Assembly (NCBI GenBank): GCA_023313575.1
Contig: JAJTTP010000005.1
Location: forward strand, 2,356,001-2,420,000
Length of the DNA: 64,000 bases
From: Eutypella sp. D-1
Taxonomy: Eukaryota > Ascomycota > Sordariomycetes > Xylariales > Diatrypaceae
Direction of reading: 5' to 3'
In this document: piece after piece, positions 46,881-60,250 of the stretch
Layout: each line of letters opens with the position of its first letter
How positions within the stretch are numbered: the stretch's first letter is position 1
The notes under the pieces: model-generated
Seen by the model: only the letters and a program-made list of their open reading frames with translations
The model's database searches: none
What the model was told of the DNA's origin: nothing
Translations under genes and position numbers: made by a program

Positions 46881-48974
46881 ATGGAGGAGGACACAGGCCC
46901 AGAAACCCAACCCCAAAACCAGCCCCAGCAAGGAGGAAGCGTACCGACAGACCTGATGGACCTCGTGGACGAGTCGAACCTCACGTATTTTATACCCCAA
47001 GCGACGAGTTTCAACTTGGAAGGCGTGTTTGCGAACGCTACAGGCCCATACGAAGATGTATTCAAGTCTATAGAGCAACGGGAGTCGCTATTCTTCGGTA
47101 CGCGCAATAAATTTTTCGTTTTATGCCTCCCCCACCACCCATGGAGTCCCGTTTCTCACCGTACTCATTCCTAGACCCCAGATGAAACCGTCGATGTCTA
47201 CCTCGTCTTACGAACGCCGCGCGCCGATGAGAGCGTTATTAGGCCCTCCTTGAGGAGATTGGTCATATCTCTCGAGACTACGATCGCGAACGGGAATGTG
47301 GAGAAACCGACCAGCTCCGAGGTCATATACTCGGACACCGTCGACGAATCGCAGGATCCCTTCGTACTCGTCGACAGCGAGAAGCCCGGCGATGACAATG
47401 AAGACGAAGACAAAGACGACGACGACGACAGCGGCGAGGATTCCAGGTCCAGGTACACGTATGCTGTTTGGAGGCAGGCCGTACCTCTAGGGCGGCCTAG
47501 AATGCGATTACAGGGCCCCACGGCCGTGTTCACGGCAACAGCGAGTCTGAAGCCGGCCGACGCGATCGACCCTGCATCCAACTCCGGCTACCTGCCGAGC
47601 GGCGTACCCTCGGGGCTTAACCTGCTTGAGGCGTTCGGCGATGACCCCGCCATGCACGGCATCAAACCGCGGCTGTCCGCGCTGCGTGTCTCGCGCGTGG
47701 CCCCCGTGACGCAGCAGGCTAAGGACCTGCTACGGCCTATCCGGTCGCTCCCGCGGCTCAGCCTGCGCATCTTCCCGGCCGCGCACTCGCGCATACGGTT
47801 CTCGCGGCCCAACGGCGCGGCGGAGCCCAACAGCCCCGCCATTCTCGCCATGCTCGAGGTCGACTTCACGCCCTTCTTCGAGTGCGAGGTCTTGCTCGAC
47901 GGCATCGAGCTCGCCGTGCGCGGTGGCGGCCGCGGCGGCGTCGTCGACGACCTCACGCGCCTCCAGACTGGCCTTGCGCTGCCGCTTTCGTGCGTCGCCC
48001 ATGACCACGTCACCTTCCTGTACCGCATCGCGCCCGCCGAGGAGGACACCATCTCCAAGTACCCGACGCGGGAGCTCGACATCGCCATTTCCGCCACGGC
48101 CCTCGCGGAGCCCGGCGTCTGCGAGCCCCGCCTGTCCATGGCCTGGGTCGCCACCGTCGACTTCACGCTACCCTTGAACCCGGGCTACGGCTCCGCGCTG
48201 CAGCCCATCCAGCGCTCGCACCGGCCCAGCCAACTCTCCATCAGTGTCTCCGGCGCCGACGCCGCCACCACCTCCCTGACCGCCCCGGCCGTCTCGCGCC
48301 CGGACTCCATACCCTCCCTCGAGGCCACCGCGCGCGCCGCCGCCACCGAGGCCTCGCTCCCGGAGCTCGGCATCACCATCACTTTCACCGCGCCCCCGGC
48401 TTCCCATAAGATCTACCCCGGCGACACCTTCACCTGGACCGCCTTCGTCGTCAACCGCGGCCCGCCCTCCTCGTCAGAGCCGTCCGCCAACCCCGCCAAC
48501 CCCAACCACCCCGCAGCCGCGCCCCGAAAGCTGGCGCTGGTAGCGATTCCGCGTCGGCGGCGCGCCGAATCGGGTCGTATCAACCGGCCACCATCGGTCG
48601 CGGCATCGCAACCGTACAACACCAACAGCCACCATCTACACTCGCACTCACACCCGCACTCGCACCACCACCACCACAGCCACCACCACAGCACCCACGC
48701 GCGGGACCGCGCGGTCGCGGACGCGGTGCTGGACGAGAGCGTGGTGCACGCGATGCAGCGGGGCAGCGGGCTGGAGGAGGCGCCGGTGGCGTCGCTGAGC
48801 GCGGACGCGCGCGTAGGTCCGCTGGCGCCCGGGTCCTGCCACGCCGTCGACCTCCGCTTCCTCGCCCTCCGCCCCGGCGTCCACTCCCTCGACGCCGTCC
48901 GCGTCGTCGACGTCGGCTCTAATGAGCACGTCGACGTCCGCGAGTTACCTGTTGTTGTCGTGGAGAGTCGGTAG
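46881..48974 (+). CDS. TRS65: TRAPP-II complex subunit Trs65-like (2 exons)
   Basis: Exons are 46881-47097 and 47182-48974, giving 669 residues. The joined start reads LMDLVDESNLTYFIPQATSF, then FFDETVDVYLVLRTPRADES. The C-terminus VGPLAPGSCHAVDLRFLALR then GVHSLDAVRVVDV and VDVRELPVVVVE is what I recall of the fungal Trs65 family. In yeast the protein belongs to TRAPPII, a Golgi exchange factor for Ypt31/32. Oddities are an acidic insert (DDNEDEDKDDDDDSGED, about residues 145-165) and a His/Ser run (about residues 575-597) that includes HSHPHSHHHHHSHHH. The chain has Ig-like beta-rich stretches (ITITFTAPPASHKIYPGDTF). The intron (84 nt) has a GTACGC donor. Confidence 0.85.
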
Positions 48975-50230
48975 GGTAGGTAAGGTAGCTTGTCCGGGTG
49001 AGAGTGGTGTGTTGGGGGAAGTAGGTAGGTGGGTGGATTAGGTTGAAAAGGGTGGGTTGGGTTGATGAAGGAAGATGGGTGAGTTAGACAAGTTCCATGC
49101 ATGGGGATGAAAGAGTACGTATGTACGTACGGGGTTGTGACGTGATACCATGGGGCACGAAGCACGATGATGCGAAGGGGTATCTACTTAGTTATAAGCC
49201 GTAATTCTCGAACAGGGCGGCACATAGCCGTAGACGCACATGTGCGATAGCTATGCACACACGCATGTACTTATTATTGCTCTCTTTAGAACTAAGCCGA
49301 CATCCCATTACGAAAAAGAGTCCCCCTCTCCGTCACCTAACATCGGTTTTACTCTGTATATCTATCTATCTATCTATACCTACCTACCTACCTACCTACC
49401 TACCTACCTACCTACCTACCCGGCCTATACTGGAGCGGGCTATGGGCGGGAATAGACGACTTCCGAACTTGGCGATTATGAGGCGAATGGCTCGCTCATT
49501 CGTCTATGGAAACGAAGTGAGGTGAGGTGAAGTCAGAGAGAGGTTAGGGATGTAAGCACGACGGGCACGTGTAAAAATTCATTCATCAGGAAAAGCGGTA
49601 GCTGTTCTACCACACCGTGCAGGCAGGATATGCTCTCATCTCATAGCTCTTTTGGTCTTGCGAGAAGCGTTTCATGACAACTAACACACCGGTTCCGGCG
49701 AACTTTGCTACGAACGAGGCCAATGAATATCACAAGTGACTAGCCGGACGGGATTCCCATCCGAAACCCACGGAGAATGGCACTCTTGAAGACGTGCCCG
49801 CAGTAAAAGGCGGGGGGGGGGCAAACAGTCGTCTGCAATGAATGGGAACATCCTCATAAGCTATTTTTTCTTTTTCGTTTTACCGAACGCCGCGCAGAAA
49901 CATCAGGATGTGTAATATAGTGTAGTGTAGTGTAGTGTGGTTAATGTAAGCCAGCCGTGAAACCTTTTCCGTGTAGGCGTAGATCCGACAACTCGTGTCC
50001 AACCCCCGGCTCTCTCCTTGCACCCCTCCCTCCTCGCTCGCCGCGCGTCATATACATGGCGTCGGCGAGGAGGCTGGCAGGCTTTCGTCTCGGCACGGTC
50101 CGCGTACTCTCTTCCCTATCTCCGGCGAGCAAGGTCTCTCTGCCAGCATAGATACGGGATATGGCAGTGGACGGCTGTCTGTCTGCCGGTCTCCTACGCT
50201 GGATATAGCACAGGGCCAGCATACCACCAC
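48975..50230. other. Intergenic TRS65 to DPB4
   Basis: Convergent genes: two 3' flanks meet. No gene. A tetranucleotide microsatellite lies at 49358-49420 and four TGTAG units near 49918-49937. Confidence 0.5.
49358..49420 (+). repeat. (ATCT)n-(TACC)n microsatellite
   Basis: About five ATCT units run into about eleven TACC units. Direct reading. Confidence 0.9.
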
Positions 50231-51604
50231 TTAATCGCTATCGCCACCATCATCGAGCGCCTCGTCACGATCATCGCGGTCCTCCTTCTCCTCCAGGCCG
50301 TCGAGCGCCGCATCGTCATTCCGCTGGTCATCATCGTCATCCTCCTCGTCATCCTCGTCCTCATCTTCATCCTCCTCCTCGGCCCCATCGTCTTCGTCCT
50401 CGTCATCGTGCGGTTGGTCCGGCTCGGTCTCGGCATCGCTGGCGTCGCCATCGCCGTCGCCGTCGACGTCCATGCGCGAGTCGTCGTGCGCCGCGTTCGT
50501 CTTCTGCTTCTTCGCGCGCGGGGCCGCTGCGTCGTCCGCCGTCGCTGCCATCGCCGTCGAGGCGTCCGGGTCCTCGGTGCTCTTGCCCCCGGTCGCAGTC
50601 GCGTCCGCCGTAGCGGCAGAGGTGCCGCTCGCCTCGGCTACGGACTTGCCGGCCTTGGCTGCCGCTACCTTACGCCGGTAGTTGTTTCGCTTGGTGGTCT
50701 GGGCCTCGTTGAACTCTGGGTTGCGGCAGCAGCGGTGGGTATCGTGTCAGCGGGACAAATCTTGAACAAAAGCTTGCAAGATGTGGAAAGGGGGGTACAT
50801 GTAGAGATAGAAATGGAGGAGAACGACGTACTCTTGAATTCAGCTTCCAGAGCTTCGCGGAGGAAAGGGAACTCTATATCCTCCAGGGCGGCGAAGACGT
50901 CCTGGGGCATGATGGTCTTCTTGTTGGCATTCTGAGTGTGCTCGTTGGCTCTGCATAGCAGTAGTAGTAGTGGTGGTGGTGATGTCAGCAGGTTCCTTCC
51001 CAAATCCTTCCCCAAGGCAGGGCACATACGCGGCGGCTAGGTGGTTGATGAAAACGGCAGCACCCTTGGTCAGAGCAGCGACACCGTTGGACTGTATCTG
51101 GGTGTTCGGAGGGAGGACGCCCTTGGCCAGGCGGGTAACAATCGATTTGGGAAGTGTGAGGTCCTGTCATATAAGTTGAGGTCAGTCAGGTCAGGTCAGG
51201 TCAGGTCGGTCAAGGACAAGAATAGAAGAAGATAAGAGAGAGACAGAGATGACTATACATACTTCAATGGTGACAGCATCCTTATCCTTGCTGGCCTCTT
51301 TCTTTTCTTTATCAGCAGGGGGTGCAGCGGGTTCACTTGGCCGGTCGGTCTCCATCATGTCTTCTGTTGTTGTTGTCGTTGTCGTCCTCGTCGTCGCCTG
51401 TTTCGACTGTTTCGCCTTTTTTGAGGGATGCGCCGTAGGGGAAGAGGGAGTCGCGACAGTAGCTGGGGGATCCCTTATGACGTCGTCTTTAAGTACAAAC
51501 TGTGCGTTCACAGTGAAGTTATTATTCTGATTGCCGCTGCTGCTGCCGCTGCCGTTGCCGCTTTGATCACCTCGTCTCACTGGATCACTCTTCCGGGGCG
51601 GCAT
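50231..51604 (-). CDS. DPB4: DNA polymerase epsilon histone-fold subunit Dpb4 (4 exons)
   Basis: Exons are 51604-51263, 51163-51030, 50950-50832 and 50715-50231, giving 359 residues. The H2B-like histone fold spans about residues 115-205: DLTLPKSIVTRLAKGVLPPN, then NGVAALTKGAAVFINHLAA, then ANEHTQNANKKTIMPQDVFA, and EDIEFPFLREALEAEFKKFN. It matches Dpb4/POLE3, shared by polymerase epsilon and the ISW2/CHRAC remodeller. The N-terminus is a Ser/Gly/Asn/Thr-rich extension (about 110 residues). The C-terminal 110 residues are Asp/Glu-rich, so the protein is longer than the roughly 200 of yeast. The middle joins are at phases 2 and 1, and both restore the conserved fold. ACGCG cores lie upstream. 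Confidence 0.9.
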
Positions 51605-51930
51605 CGAGAGGTGATAGAGAGAGCAAAACAGGTCCTATCAGGCCGGTGTTTGAAAATGTTGATCGTGATAGTGATTCTTATCGTGGCTGTGCTCTCTCTT
51701 CTTCTTGTTGTTCTTTCTCCCTTCCTTCCTTTATTTTCACTCTCTTTAGAGTTAGGCCATGTAAAGACAACCTTACAGAATGTAATATGCAGAGTGTAGA
51801 TGTAAACCTCTTTAGCTTCTTGCTCTATGAAGTTATTGCTGCATATGTAGCTTCCAAGTATTAGCTTAAGCTTCACTCCAGCTTACTTAGGTACCTAGTA
51901 TCACAACCAATCAATCTACTGATCTCTTAG

Positions 51931-51990
51931 CGCGTTTACACCCGCCACCCCTCCCCACTCCCCTCCCCTATCAACGCGCTATAGTCGCGT
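51931..51990. promoter_or_regulatory. Cluster of three ACGCG cores upstream of DPB4
   Basis: CGCGT at 51931-51935, ACGCG at 51974-51978 and CGCGT at 51986-51990 lie 330-390 bp before the DPB4 start. ACGCG is the core of the MBF site for replication genes in yeasts; function here is inferred. Confidence 0.35.
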
Positions 51991-53569
51991 AAAGAGCCTG
52001 CATACTTTCCTACCACTTATATCCATCACCGTACTCCCTACTCCCAAATTTCCCTCACCGTGACCTCCTTTTGATTTCATATTCGGATCGAAATTGCACT
52101 TCGCTTATAATAAGACACAGTCATCGAATGACAGGATATGTCTTATACATACACCTCTCCTTTAGGTTGACTTGTGCGACTATGAGGTCACCACTGAAAT
52201 AGGAATACCTACAGCAGCGACCACCGATGATGCTAACTGATCAGTCGCCGGGGTCCCGGCCCTCAACGCACAGCTCCCTAGGCGATAGTTATAGTCTTCA
52301 GTCAGGCGTACCTGCATCGTTGGTTCGTGGGATGGCGATATACTGATATGCCTGTTTTTGGTTCTTGCACATCGGGAAGCGGCTATCCAGTTGACTCGCC
52401 GTACTCTGCATAATCGCCCAGGGTATGGGTTATATACAGCCCTGGCGCATCGGGGCCTACCGGCTCAACTCCATAGCCAACGCCCGGGGCCTCCGGGGCT
52501 GGACGATGCTATGCAATGAATGGCAAGGGAGAACTGGCCAGTAGTGGCGAGGAGTGGCGTGAGCTGCTCCCCTCCCCCATGAGGAGGCGACACGACCGGA
52601 TTCCTACCTAGGTAGTCAGCCAGCGAGGTCTACTTGCCGAGGCATCTCGAGATCAATATCACAGCGGCTACGGAATAGATGTCATGATCGACAGGGTTCA
52701 CCTCAGTTGGGCCTATGTATGTAAATCCTTGGTTTCTAGAACCCCCCATACGTGCAGGAGGCGGCGATGTCATTCATGTACATGAATCGTCGCTTCTATT
52801 TCATAACTGGGCTTTTTTGCTCGGCATGCTGGCGGTTGCTCTATGAGCACCTTTCTGCCGTCTTCTAGACGCATAGCATGGGAATCTTGAGGAAGGCACA
52901 AGAGAGCCCCGAGTCACGAAGACGTTGTGATGTCACGAGAATTGCTCGTTATGCCTCGGTCTTGACCCCAACTTCTGCCTCGAGAACGAACCTAGGATGT
53001 ATTGGCGGCATGCTCCATCGACTGAGTGGCGAGACGTCAATGGCGTTCTACCATAGCTCCTGTGTGACTACAGTGGCCTAGCTGTTCAAATGGAGGATAC
53101 GACTTGATTGACTTGAAGTACAGCTACTCTAGATGGAGGACGCCGTCCTTTATATAGATACATGACGGTCTCGATGGCTCGCCCCGGCCCTGAACTTCAA
53201 CACTACCTGTGTGTCGGAAAATTGAAGTAGACAGTGAAGGTATATTGCAAATACGATCACGTAGGAGTTCTAGCATAGGAGATAACCAGAAGTAGTGGCG
53301 ATATTTATTCCAAGCTACACGACCCCAGTAACTCATCCCCTCTTTCGAATAGATACTTGATGATACAGATCTTGGCCTCGTATCCATCCGTGCATACACA
53401 AGTTTACAGTCCTGCTCTGGCCCTCACATTGTAGGCGAGTGTTTGTTCCTGTCAACAACATCAAGTCGCAAACGATGGTCCATGGTCCTGTAGGCCACAG
53501 GCGTCCCCGAGTCCGACCGCTCCCGGTCAATATTTCGAATTCTATCAAACATAAGTGAAGGAACCTTAC

Positions 53570-53600
53570 GTCTGTCTGGTCTAGTGGTAGGTAAGCCTTA
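53570..53600 (+). other. tRNA D-arm-like fragment
   Basis: TGGTCTAGTGGTA (53577-53589) matches the A box/D arm of fungal Gly/Pro-type tRNAs. No anticodon or T arm follows, so at best this is a fragment. Confidence 0.2.
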
Positions 53601-56600
53601 ACTACTATAAGCTCACAGTATATACCGGTATTGCTCTTGATGGAGGCCTAAGGGCTCGAGTAGCCGTAATTCTCAATACTGAGGGTGGCTAAGGTGTTCG
53701 AGATAGCCGGTGTTGCCTTGTCGAAACAGCTGTAGTAGACTAGAACGGGTTCTCAATATTGGCTCGATTTTCAACGTTCGCAGACCCGGTGAGTAATGGC
53801 TTCATGAGATGAGCCCCAGTTCTCTGGGGTCATAGGAGAGAGCGAGTATTCACGCACAAAGCTATCGCCATTCTACTACGAGGAGTTAAAGTCACATAAC
53901 TAGATCAAGGAGTTGCCTGGGCATTACATAATTAGCAAGAACACAACACCGGGCTCTCTACGGAGTTGTGAATGGTGGCAAGCACCATGATTCCAGTGTC
54001 TGCTGATTGCATGATCCCAGCGAATTGGGTAGGCTCACACTATTAGCCCGTACCTGACTTTTTCGCAGTAGGCATCTACTACTCAATAACGCTATCATCG
54101 AATATAAGAGCCCGACTAAAGAGCTGTTTAGTGAAACCGCCCGTCTATTTAGAGAACAGAGAAGGCTTCTATTCAGTTGAACTGGAGAAGGCAAGGCACT
54201 CGGTCCTCGCGAGCATCGTCCATCGTAAGGCCTACACCGTGGATATAAGTACGGCCTGTCTAGGTGTATTTTGCTGGTCTTGTCTTGCGGAACTTCGACG
54301 ATCAGGAATCGTTACGCATCAGGGCCTAGTATTCCGCTTTTCCTTACATATTCAGCAACGTAAGCTTCATTCCTTGAACAATTGATAGCCTCATGTCGCC
54401 ATACGTCTCAGGAGTGCGAAGCATTCGTGAGCACAGCCATAACCGAGTGGTTACCACAGGCCAGGGGTTATGCCACCCAGACAAGAGAACAGAAGGCTGC
54501 CGTGGCATAAGGCCAGCCAGCCATCGCTTGGTCCCCTGGGTTCCTCTAAGCACTAGGAAGGAAACAAAGCAGACTCTGGGGGTCTGCTGTCGATCAATAT
54601 TGGTCGAAGTAGTCTATCTGACGTTATAATTGCATGCATCTCTGGAGATGCCATGGTATGTACAAACGTGTGTGCGCGTATGTCCTTATCCGCTGTCCCT
54701 TCGCAGTCGTCCGCCTGCCTCAACGGCTCGTCCACCACATCATAGTCTTCTTCTCACGCGGGTCACGCCTGCTGTACACAGTAGATACAGCTTAATGTGG
54801 ACGGGAGCGCACAGCTTCATTTGAACGCGCCGTCCGCGGGTTTTGAAAAAGCAAACGCCATGAAACCAAACCACGACCTCCCTCGGGCCGGAACAGTTCC
54901 GCATGAATTTGGCCCCGCGCTTCAATTACACGCAGCACGAGCTAAGTCTAGCAAGTGGGCGCTCTCTACTATTCATGGAGTAGTCGTGATGAACATATTA
55001 AAGTTCTACTCTAGTTGTATGGATCTCAGGGGGGGCGCCTGGGGGCCGCTATCTAGATACGTCCTTGGTTTAAGTGGTTATATCGCGATACATCCCTTGC
55101 CCTTATGATAGACCCAACAGGGGCCTGCGAAAGGACGAAGACTCCAAGACATGTGGGGGTAAAGTAGAATGCTCTTAGACGTTTGATCTACGGCCACGTT
55201 GAAATTATCAGACTAACATAATTGTACGCAATGATGGGGTTTCTTTTATAATCTATGTTATCATTATTTAGCCTCGTGATCATGCTCATCAGTTCTTCAG
55301 GTGTGTGCCCTCCCTCCACTGATCTTCAGTCGTCACCATCGCACTTATCACGTCCGCTACTATCCGCGTGAGGGCTGGTCGACTTATCAAGTGGACAGCA
55401 TCTACATACCATTGTAAAATGATGCCGGCACCAGTTAAAATGGGTAGGCCAGGGAGCATATCATCGGGAGGATAGACCCGTGAGGTGCCACAGGATATCT
55501 TTGATACATCAGGTGCACGAGCCAATCTAATACAAAGGGGCCGTGGGAATCAACACGTCAGTCTTCTATCTATCATCTCGAAAGACGAAGCCCCAGCCAT
55601 CCCGCGGCCTGGCTGCAAGCCTGGCGGGTCTATTTTGGACCGCCGTTATACTGTCCCGAAGCACGGAGCACCTCTTGGGCCGGGTTCATGAGATCGCGTA
55701 GGGATGTGGACCGCCGAAATAACGAAGAGGATAAGACTTCGGGCCGCGCTGCCTATCGATATGGAAATATGGAGTACACGCGCCAGACGAATCGATCTTA
55801 AGCACGCCGTTGACTATGTACAAATGTGATGATGCCATCAAAGCCCTGCTAGTTACTCTAGTGTGAAAGCGGAGAGGGTAACCCGCACGCTTCGGGGCCT
55901 TGGAAGAAGACGATGCTCCCACATATTTAATTACGCCGTGCCTGCTGACCAGACTTTAATGGTCTCTGGCCTCAACCGGCCTCTCAGCTGTCAAGAGGAA
56001 ACTCGTAACTTTGGTAGCCTATAATCTAGGACAAACTATCGTGGATAATCTGATGAGCTAATTATCATGGGGAGGAATTGTGACTAGAAAGTGTAATAGA
56101 ACTGTCAATGGGATGGCCGAACCGGCTGTTGGGCCTTATCAGCCTCGCATATGACTACGCCTACCCCTTAGCTCGGGATTTTTGGCAATCATATAGGGTC
56201 ATCCAAGCAGGGTTCACGGACCTTCAAGTCTCTAAACAGCTTGAGAGAAGGCCCACAATCTTCCACCTAAACCGTGTTCGGTACGCCAATTCCAAACAAC
56301 CCCAACGATTGACAATCCGCGAAGGCCCCCGTGACCAACGTGGTGCGCCATGCGAAAGACTGCTGCTGGCTCCTTTCGCGATCCCGCTTCTGGAACCTTG
56401 AGGGAACCCTTTGCCAGATGCGGTCGCTAGATGGAGATCTTATCTCACGCTAACTTATCACTCACATATGTCAGTGAAAGCCATCCGTCAATGGCTTCGT
56501 TTTTTTGCCCCAGATGTCGTGCCGAACCCACAACGCGACGCCCGGTTCGGCCTGCCGAGCCTGCGTAGCCTGCTAGTCACCCACTTCATATCCACCGCGC

Positions 56601-59471
56601 CATATGAAGAAAGCTATTTCCTCTTAACACGGACGACACAGTACCAGTCATGGCATTTCCGAGCAAATTACTGCTGGCTGAAGCAAGGCTCCCGCTGAGT
56701 AAACTAGCTTACAGCATCGGGCACGCCCGTGTCGCAATGTCGTAAGTCTAGTGGTATATTATCGCCAATGTTTCCTCGTCTACAAAAAAGCTGGCGATGA
56801 GAACAGCGAGTGCTCCGAAACCCAAATCTCCTGCATAGCAGTCCCGTCCTCAATTTCGATCCTATGTCGGCAATGTAGATAGACTAATTGCATGAGATAT
56901 ATGTACAATAGCGGATCTTTGGGTCCGGAATGACTAAGTTGGAGCATACCTGCCCACATGAACGATGATAAAAGACGATACTATAGGGCTGGTCCCCCAC
57001 GTCGAAAGGCCATCAATGAAGATAATTCTCCGATCTGTACCATGGACCATTCACCACTAAGGTCTGGAGACATATGGACATTATGGTTTGGAACTATAGG
57101 TACCTAGGAGATATCGCAAAAGTCTTTATTATGGTCGACGTACAGTGTAACCTATTAAGGACGCAAGTGATCACCAAATGATATATTACGAATCCATAGC
57201 ACCTACATTCTACCACCGGCACTTGACAGGCACCAACCAGCATATCTAGACCCCGAAGGCTTGGAATGGCTCGGCATGACTGCATCAGTCCAGCACCGGT
57301 CGCTGACGTTTCCATCATTTACGACGCCCAGGAATCAGAGTCAGACCCCTATGTGATGATCAGGGAGAACGTAGTCCCGAACTTGATTCGGCCGACTGAC
57401 ATGATATGACTGGATCACGGGACCCCCGTGTCTATCACTCTTAATTACTATAGCCCATGATGTTTGAATAGCTGATATCATCTAAGCTTACTACCCATTA
57501 GAATCACAACACTATACTAGATATGATGCAGGGGATTGGCATAGATCACCGTCAGAGTTATCGCCGGACCTAGTTAGGTGATGGTGTGCATACGGCAATC
57601 ATTGCCACTTCAAAGAACTAGTCCAAATGGCGAGTGAAACTATCATGTTGTGCGAATATGGCCATAGTCTGGATAACCATTGCGTGCTCCTTGTAAATGT
57701 AGTCGTCGTAATTGTGGTCCTTACTTATCTGCTGTTATGCGCCAGGCAAGCACACTCGCATATGCAGGCACGATGTCTCAGTCCTTACATCTGAGGTCAA
57801 GTCCCCCCAAAACCAAACATCGAAAGGTAGACACTTGTACGTGAAATTAGGTGGCTGAGTTACATGACATCCCTTGAGGTGGTATCCGTGAGGTCTATCA
57901 CACATATCATATATGCACACGGACGGCGGCTGTGACCATTATTGGGGCCTCGCTCGCAAGGTATCGGAGATTAACCGAACGAACACAGGCAGCTTTGGCG
58001 TTTCCAAGGCAGCTCGTGGAAACAAGATTCCTTCGACGGTGGACAGACTCAAAATACGCCACTCATTTCGCAGTGCTCTGGCACACGGCTTTACACCCGC
58101 TTATGCGTGCGTGTACTTGCAATTCACGCTGCAAGTCTGGGCCGAGCCAAGTGTCGGGGAGCCAAACCCGAGTCGGAATATTTACGCCGCCATTTCTCCC
58201 TACTTCTGCCCTCACGCCGTCGCGATGCAATGCGGATGAGATATGGCCCAGACACTTCAACAGACCAAGGGAAAGTCTGGCGTGTAGTGTTTGTCCCAAT
58301 TGATCAGGATTGTGAAAGCCGTAGCTGCTGGGTGAGGGGGGTCCTGCATGTAGGCGATAGCTGTGCTCGTCTCTGCCGTCGTAGGCGGCTAATAGCTAAG
58401 CGCCGAGTCTTTGTTTCATAGTATGTTCGTACGTAGAGTAAAGCCGTCCTCGCTTTGTAACGGCATATATGGTTTGGGTTAGCCGGAGCCGAGAATGACC
58501 AGTTGCCGGCTGCTTGACGACTATGGAGGGTAGAACAGGCCAGGCTACTTGGCTTTCCCTGTTATATGTGTCCCAAGACATGCAATAAATTTGGTTGGGC
58601 CAGCGTAGAGCCAGGAGCGGAAGCACTACTTTCCGCCACTGCCATGAAGTCCTAAATGGTCAATATGGGGCCTACATAATCAAGAAAATTGGTTAAACGC
58701 TATTATGACATGAGTGATCATGGTGATCTATCTGCCAGATAGGTCTTTTTGTAGGATAGCGCAACTAGCGGTGAGAATTTGTACTATTGGGAGTTGGCGG
58801 AAACGAACCCCTGGCAAAAGGTTCGAAGATGCGGAGGAAGCTCAGGGGTATTCTATGCCAAGCTATGGAACGCTAGCGGTCGATCGTCTAAAGACAGAGA
58901 TTAGCGCCGGATCTACTGTCAGGAACAGGAAGCCGAGCGGTCCACTATTTTGATCTTTTTCGGCTCTCGAGTGGGTAGTCGACCAGTCCGTTACTTGCCT
59001 GCTGGCATCTCAGTCTGCTCCCAGCTTCAAGTGGGTTAGGATATAATATTCCCTGCTACCTCTTCCGGTCGACTCGGGACGAATAACATCAGTGCCATGG
59101 CCTAATTGGGCAACTCTATCCCGATCAATTCATATATCTATCACGCTTAGATAGGAATATGAACTACTCCTGGGCAGCTAAGAGCCCATTTGTCACGGGA
59201 GGTCTTTAAGTGCCTGCATGCTCGATAGGCGATGCTACGTGAAACCTCCATTTCATGGTGTCTATTTCTTATCCCACGAGCGAACTAGCTTACTAGAACT
59301 TGGCCGATCTGCAATCTCCTGTTGAGGTGCGCTTCACGTCGCGATCTTCCCGTCTTACATAGGCATGTATGTGCCTTACGGCTGACGCTCTGAATTAGGA
59401 GCTCGGGGTCGTATCTTCATCTATACATAGTATAGAAGCTTGTAACCTAGGGGCGCCTATGCATTCAAGCG

Positions 59472-59975
59472 CTATGTTATCTGCAGAGAACCCTTAGAAC
59501 TGGGTAGCATAGTAATCGAACATCCACCCGGTTCTGGAACCGAGGATTGGAGGGGTGGGGGCGACTGAGCAGATAGCCCCCGAATACAGGCAGGCTCTCG
59601 ATACGCAGCTTCGGCGGTTGGTAGCTTGTCATCGTTGTCTGTTATGGTAGTATTGACCTGGCTTTGGTGGCCAGAACCCGTTAGAGTCATGCAGGAAAGC
59701 CTCGTGCTATATCTCAACAGATGTGAAAGCTGTGTCTGTATAAGTTCATCTTCTGATCCCCTGCTGTGCTTCATGTAAATTGCGTGATAGAGCGAGTTGT
59801 AAGCACTTGCTGTAGTAATCAGTTTGTTGTTTGGACTATGAGGAATCAGATAGAAGTAATCATCGCATCGACCTACCTCGTCCAACTGGCCGTTCCATAC
59901 ATTCAACTTTTCCCCACACCACCAGTTTGAGACTAGATAGAAAGTGATAAGTAAGCTGATCCAGCTATCAACCAT
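59472..59975 (-). CDS. Doubtful 167-residue ORF
   Basis: An ATG-to-stop frame with a hydrophobic N-terminus (WISLLITFYLVS) that could be a signal peptide. I recognise no family, and an ORF this long is only mildly unexpected by chance in 10 kb. It may be spurious. Confidence 0.2.
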   Translation of the reverse strand: MVDSWISLLITFYLVSNWWCGEKLNVWNGQLDEVGRCDDYFYLIPHSPNNKLITTASAYNSLYHAIYMKHSRGSEDELIQTQLSHLLRYSTRLSCMTLTGSGHQSQVNTTITDNDDKLPTAEAAYREPACIRGLSAQSPPPLQSSVPEPGGCSITMLPSSKGSLQIT

Positions 59976-60154
59976 TGACTTGCCATTAGACTAGATTTTG
60001 AGGTCATGTGGCAGCCTCCCCATGCGCGAGCGGGCGTTGGTCTACACACCAACGTCTTTGCCACTTTTTCCACGAGATCCTACGCGGAATTTTGTCGAAG
60101 GGAACAAGCTAATGTCATGCATTGATGCGAGCGATATCAAGTTAGGTGGAAAGT

Positions 60155-60250
60155 AAAAAAATGTGGCTTGCAAGGGATCGGACTCTCGACCGGGTTCGTA
60201 GACAATAAAACACTTAGTCAATCTCGCCCCGTTACCAACTAATGTTTGGG
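60155..60250 (-). other. Decayed tRNA or tRNA-derived element
   Basis: On the minus strand TTAGTTGGTAACG resembles a D arm/A box. About 45 bp later GGTCGAGAGTCC resembles an altered B box, and a T7 run, a Pol III-type stop, follows GCAAGCCACA. The acceptor ends do not pair and the T stem is broken, so it cannot be a working tRNA. Confidence 0.25.

Noticed and set aside
56108..56698. Two consecutive plus-strand ORFs of about 95 codons
   Set aside because: No motif, no splice join between them and ordinary chance length.
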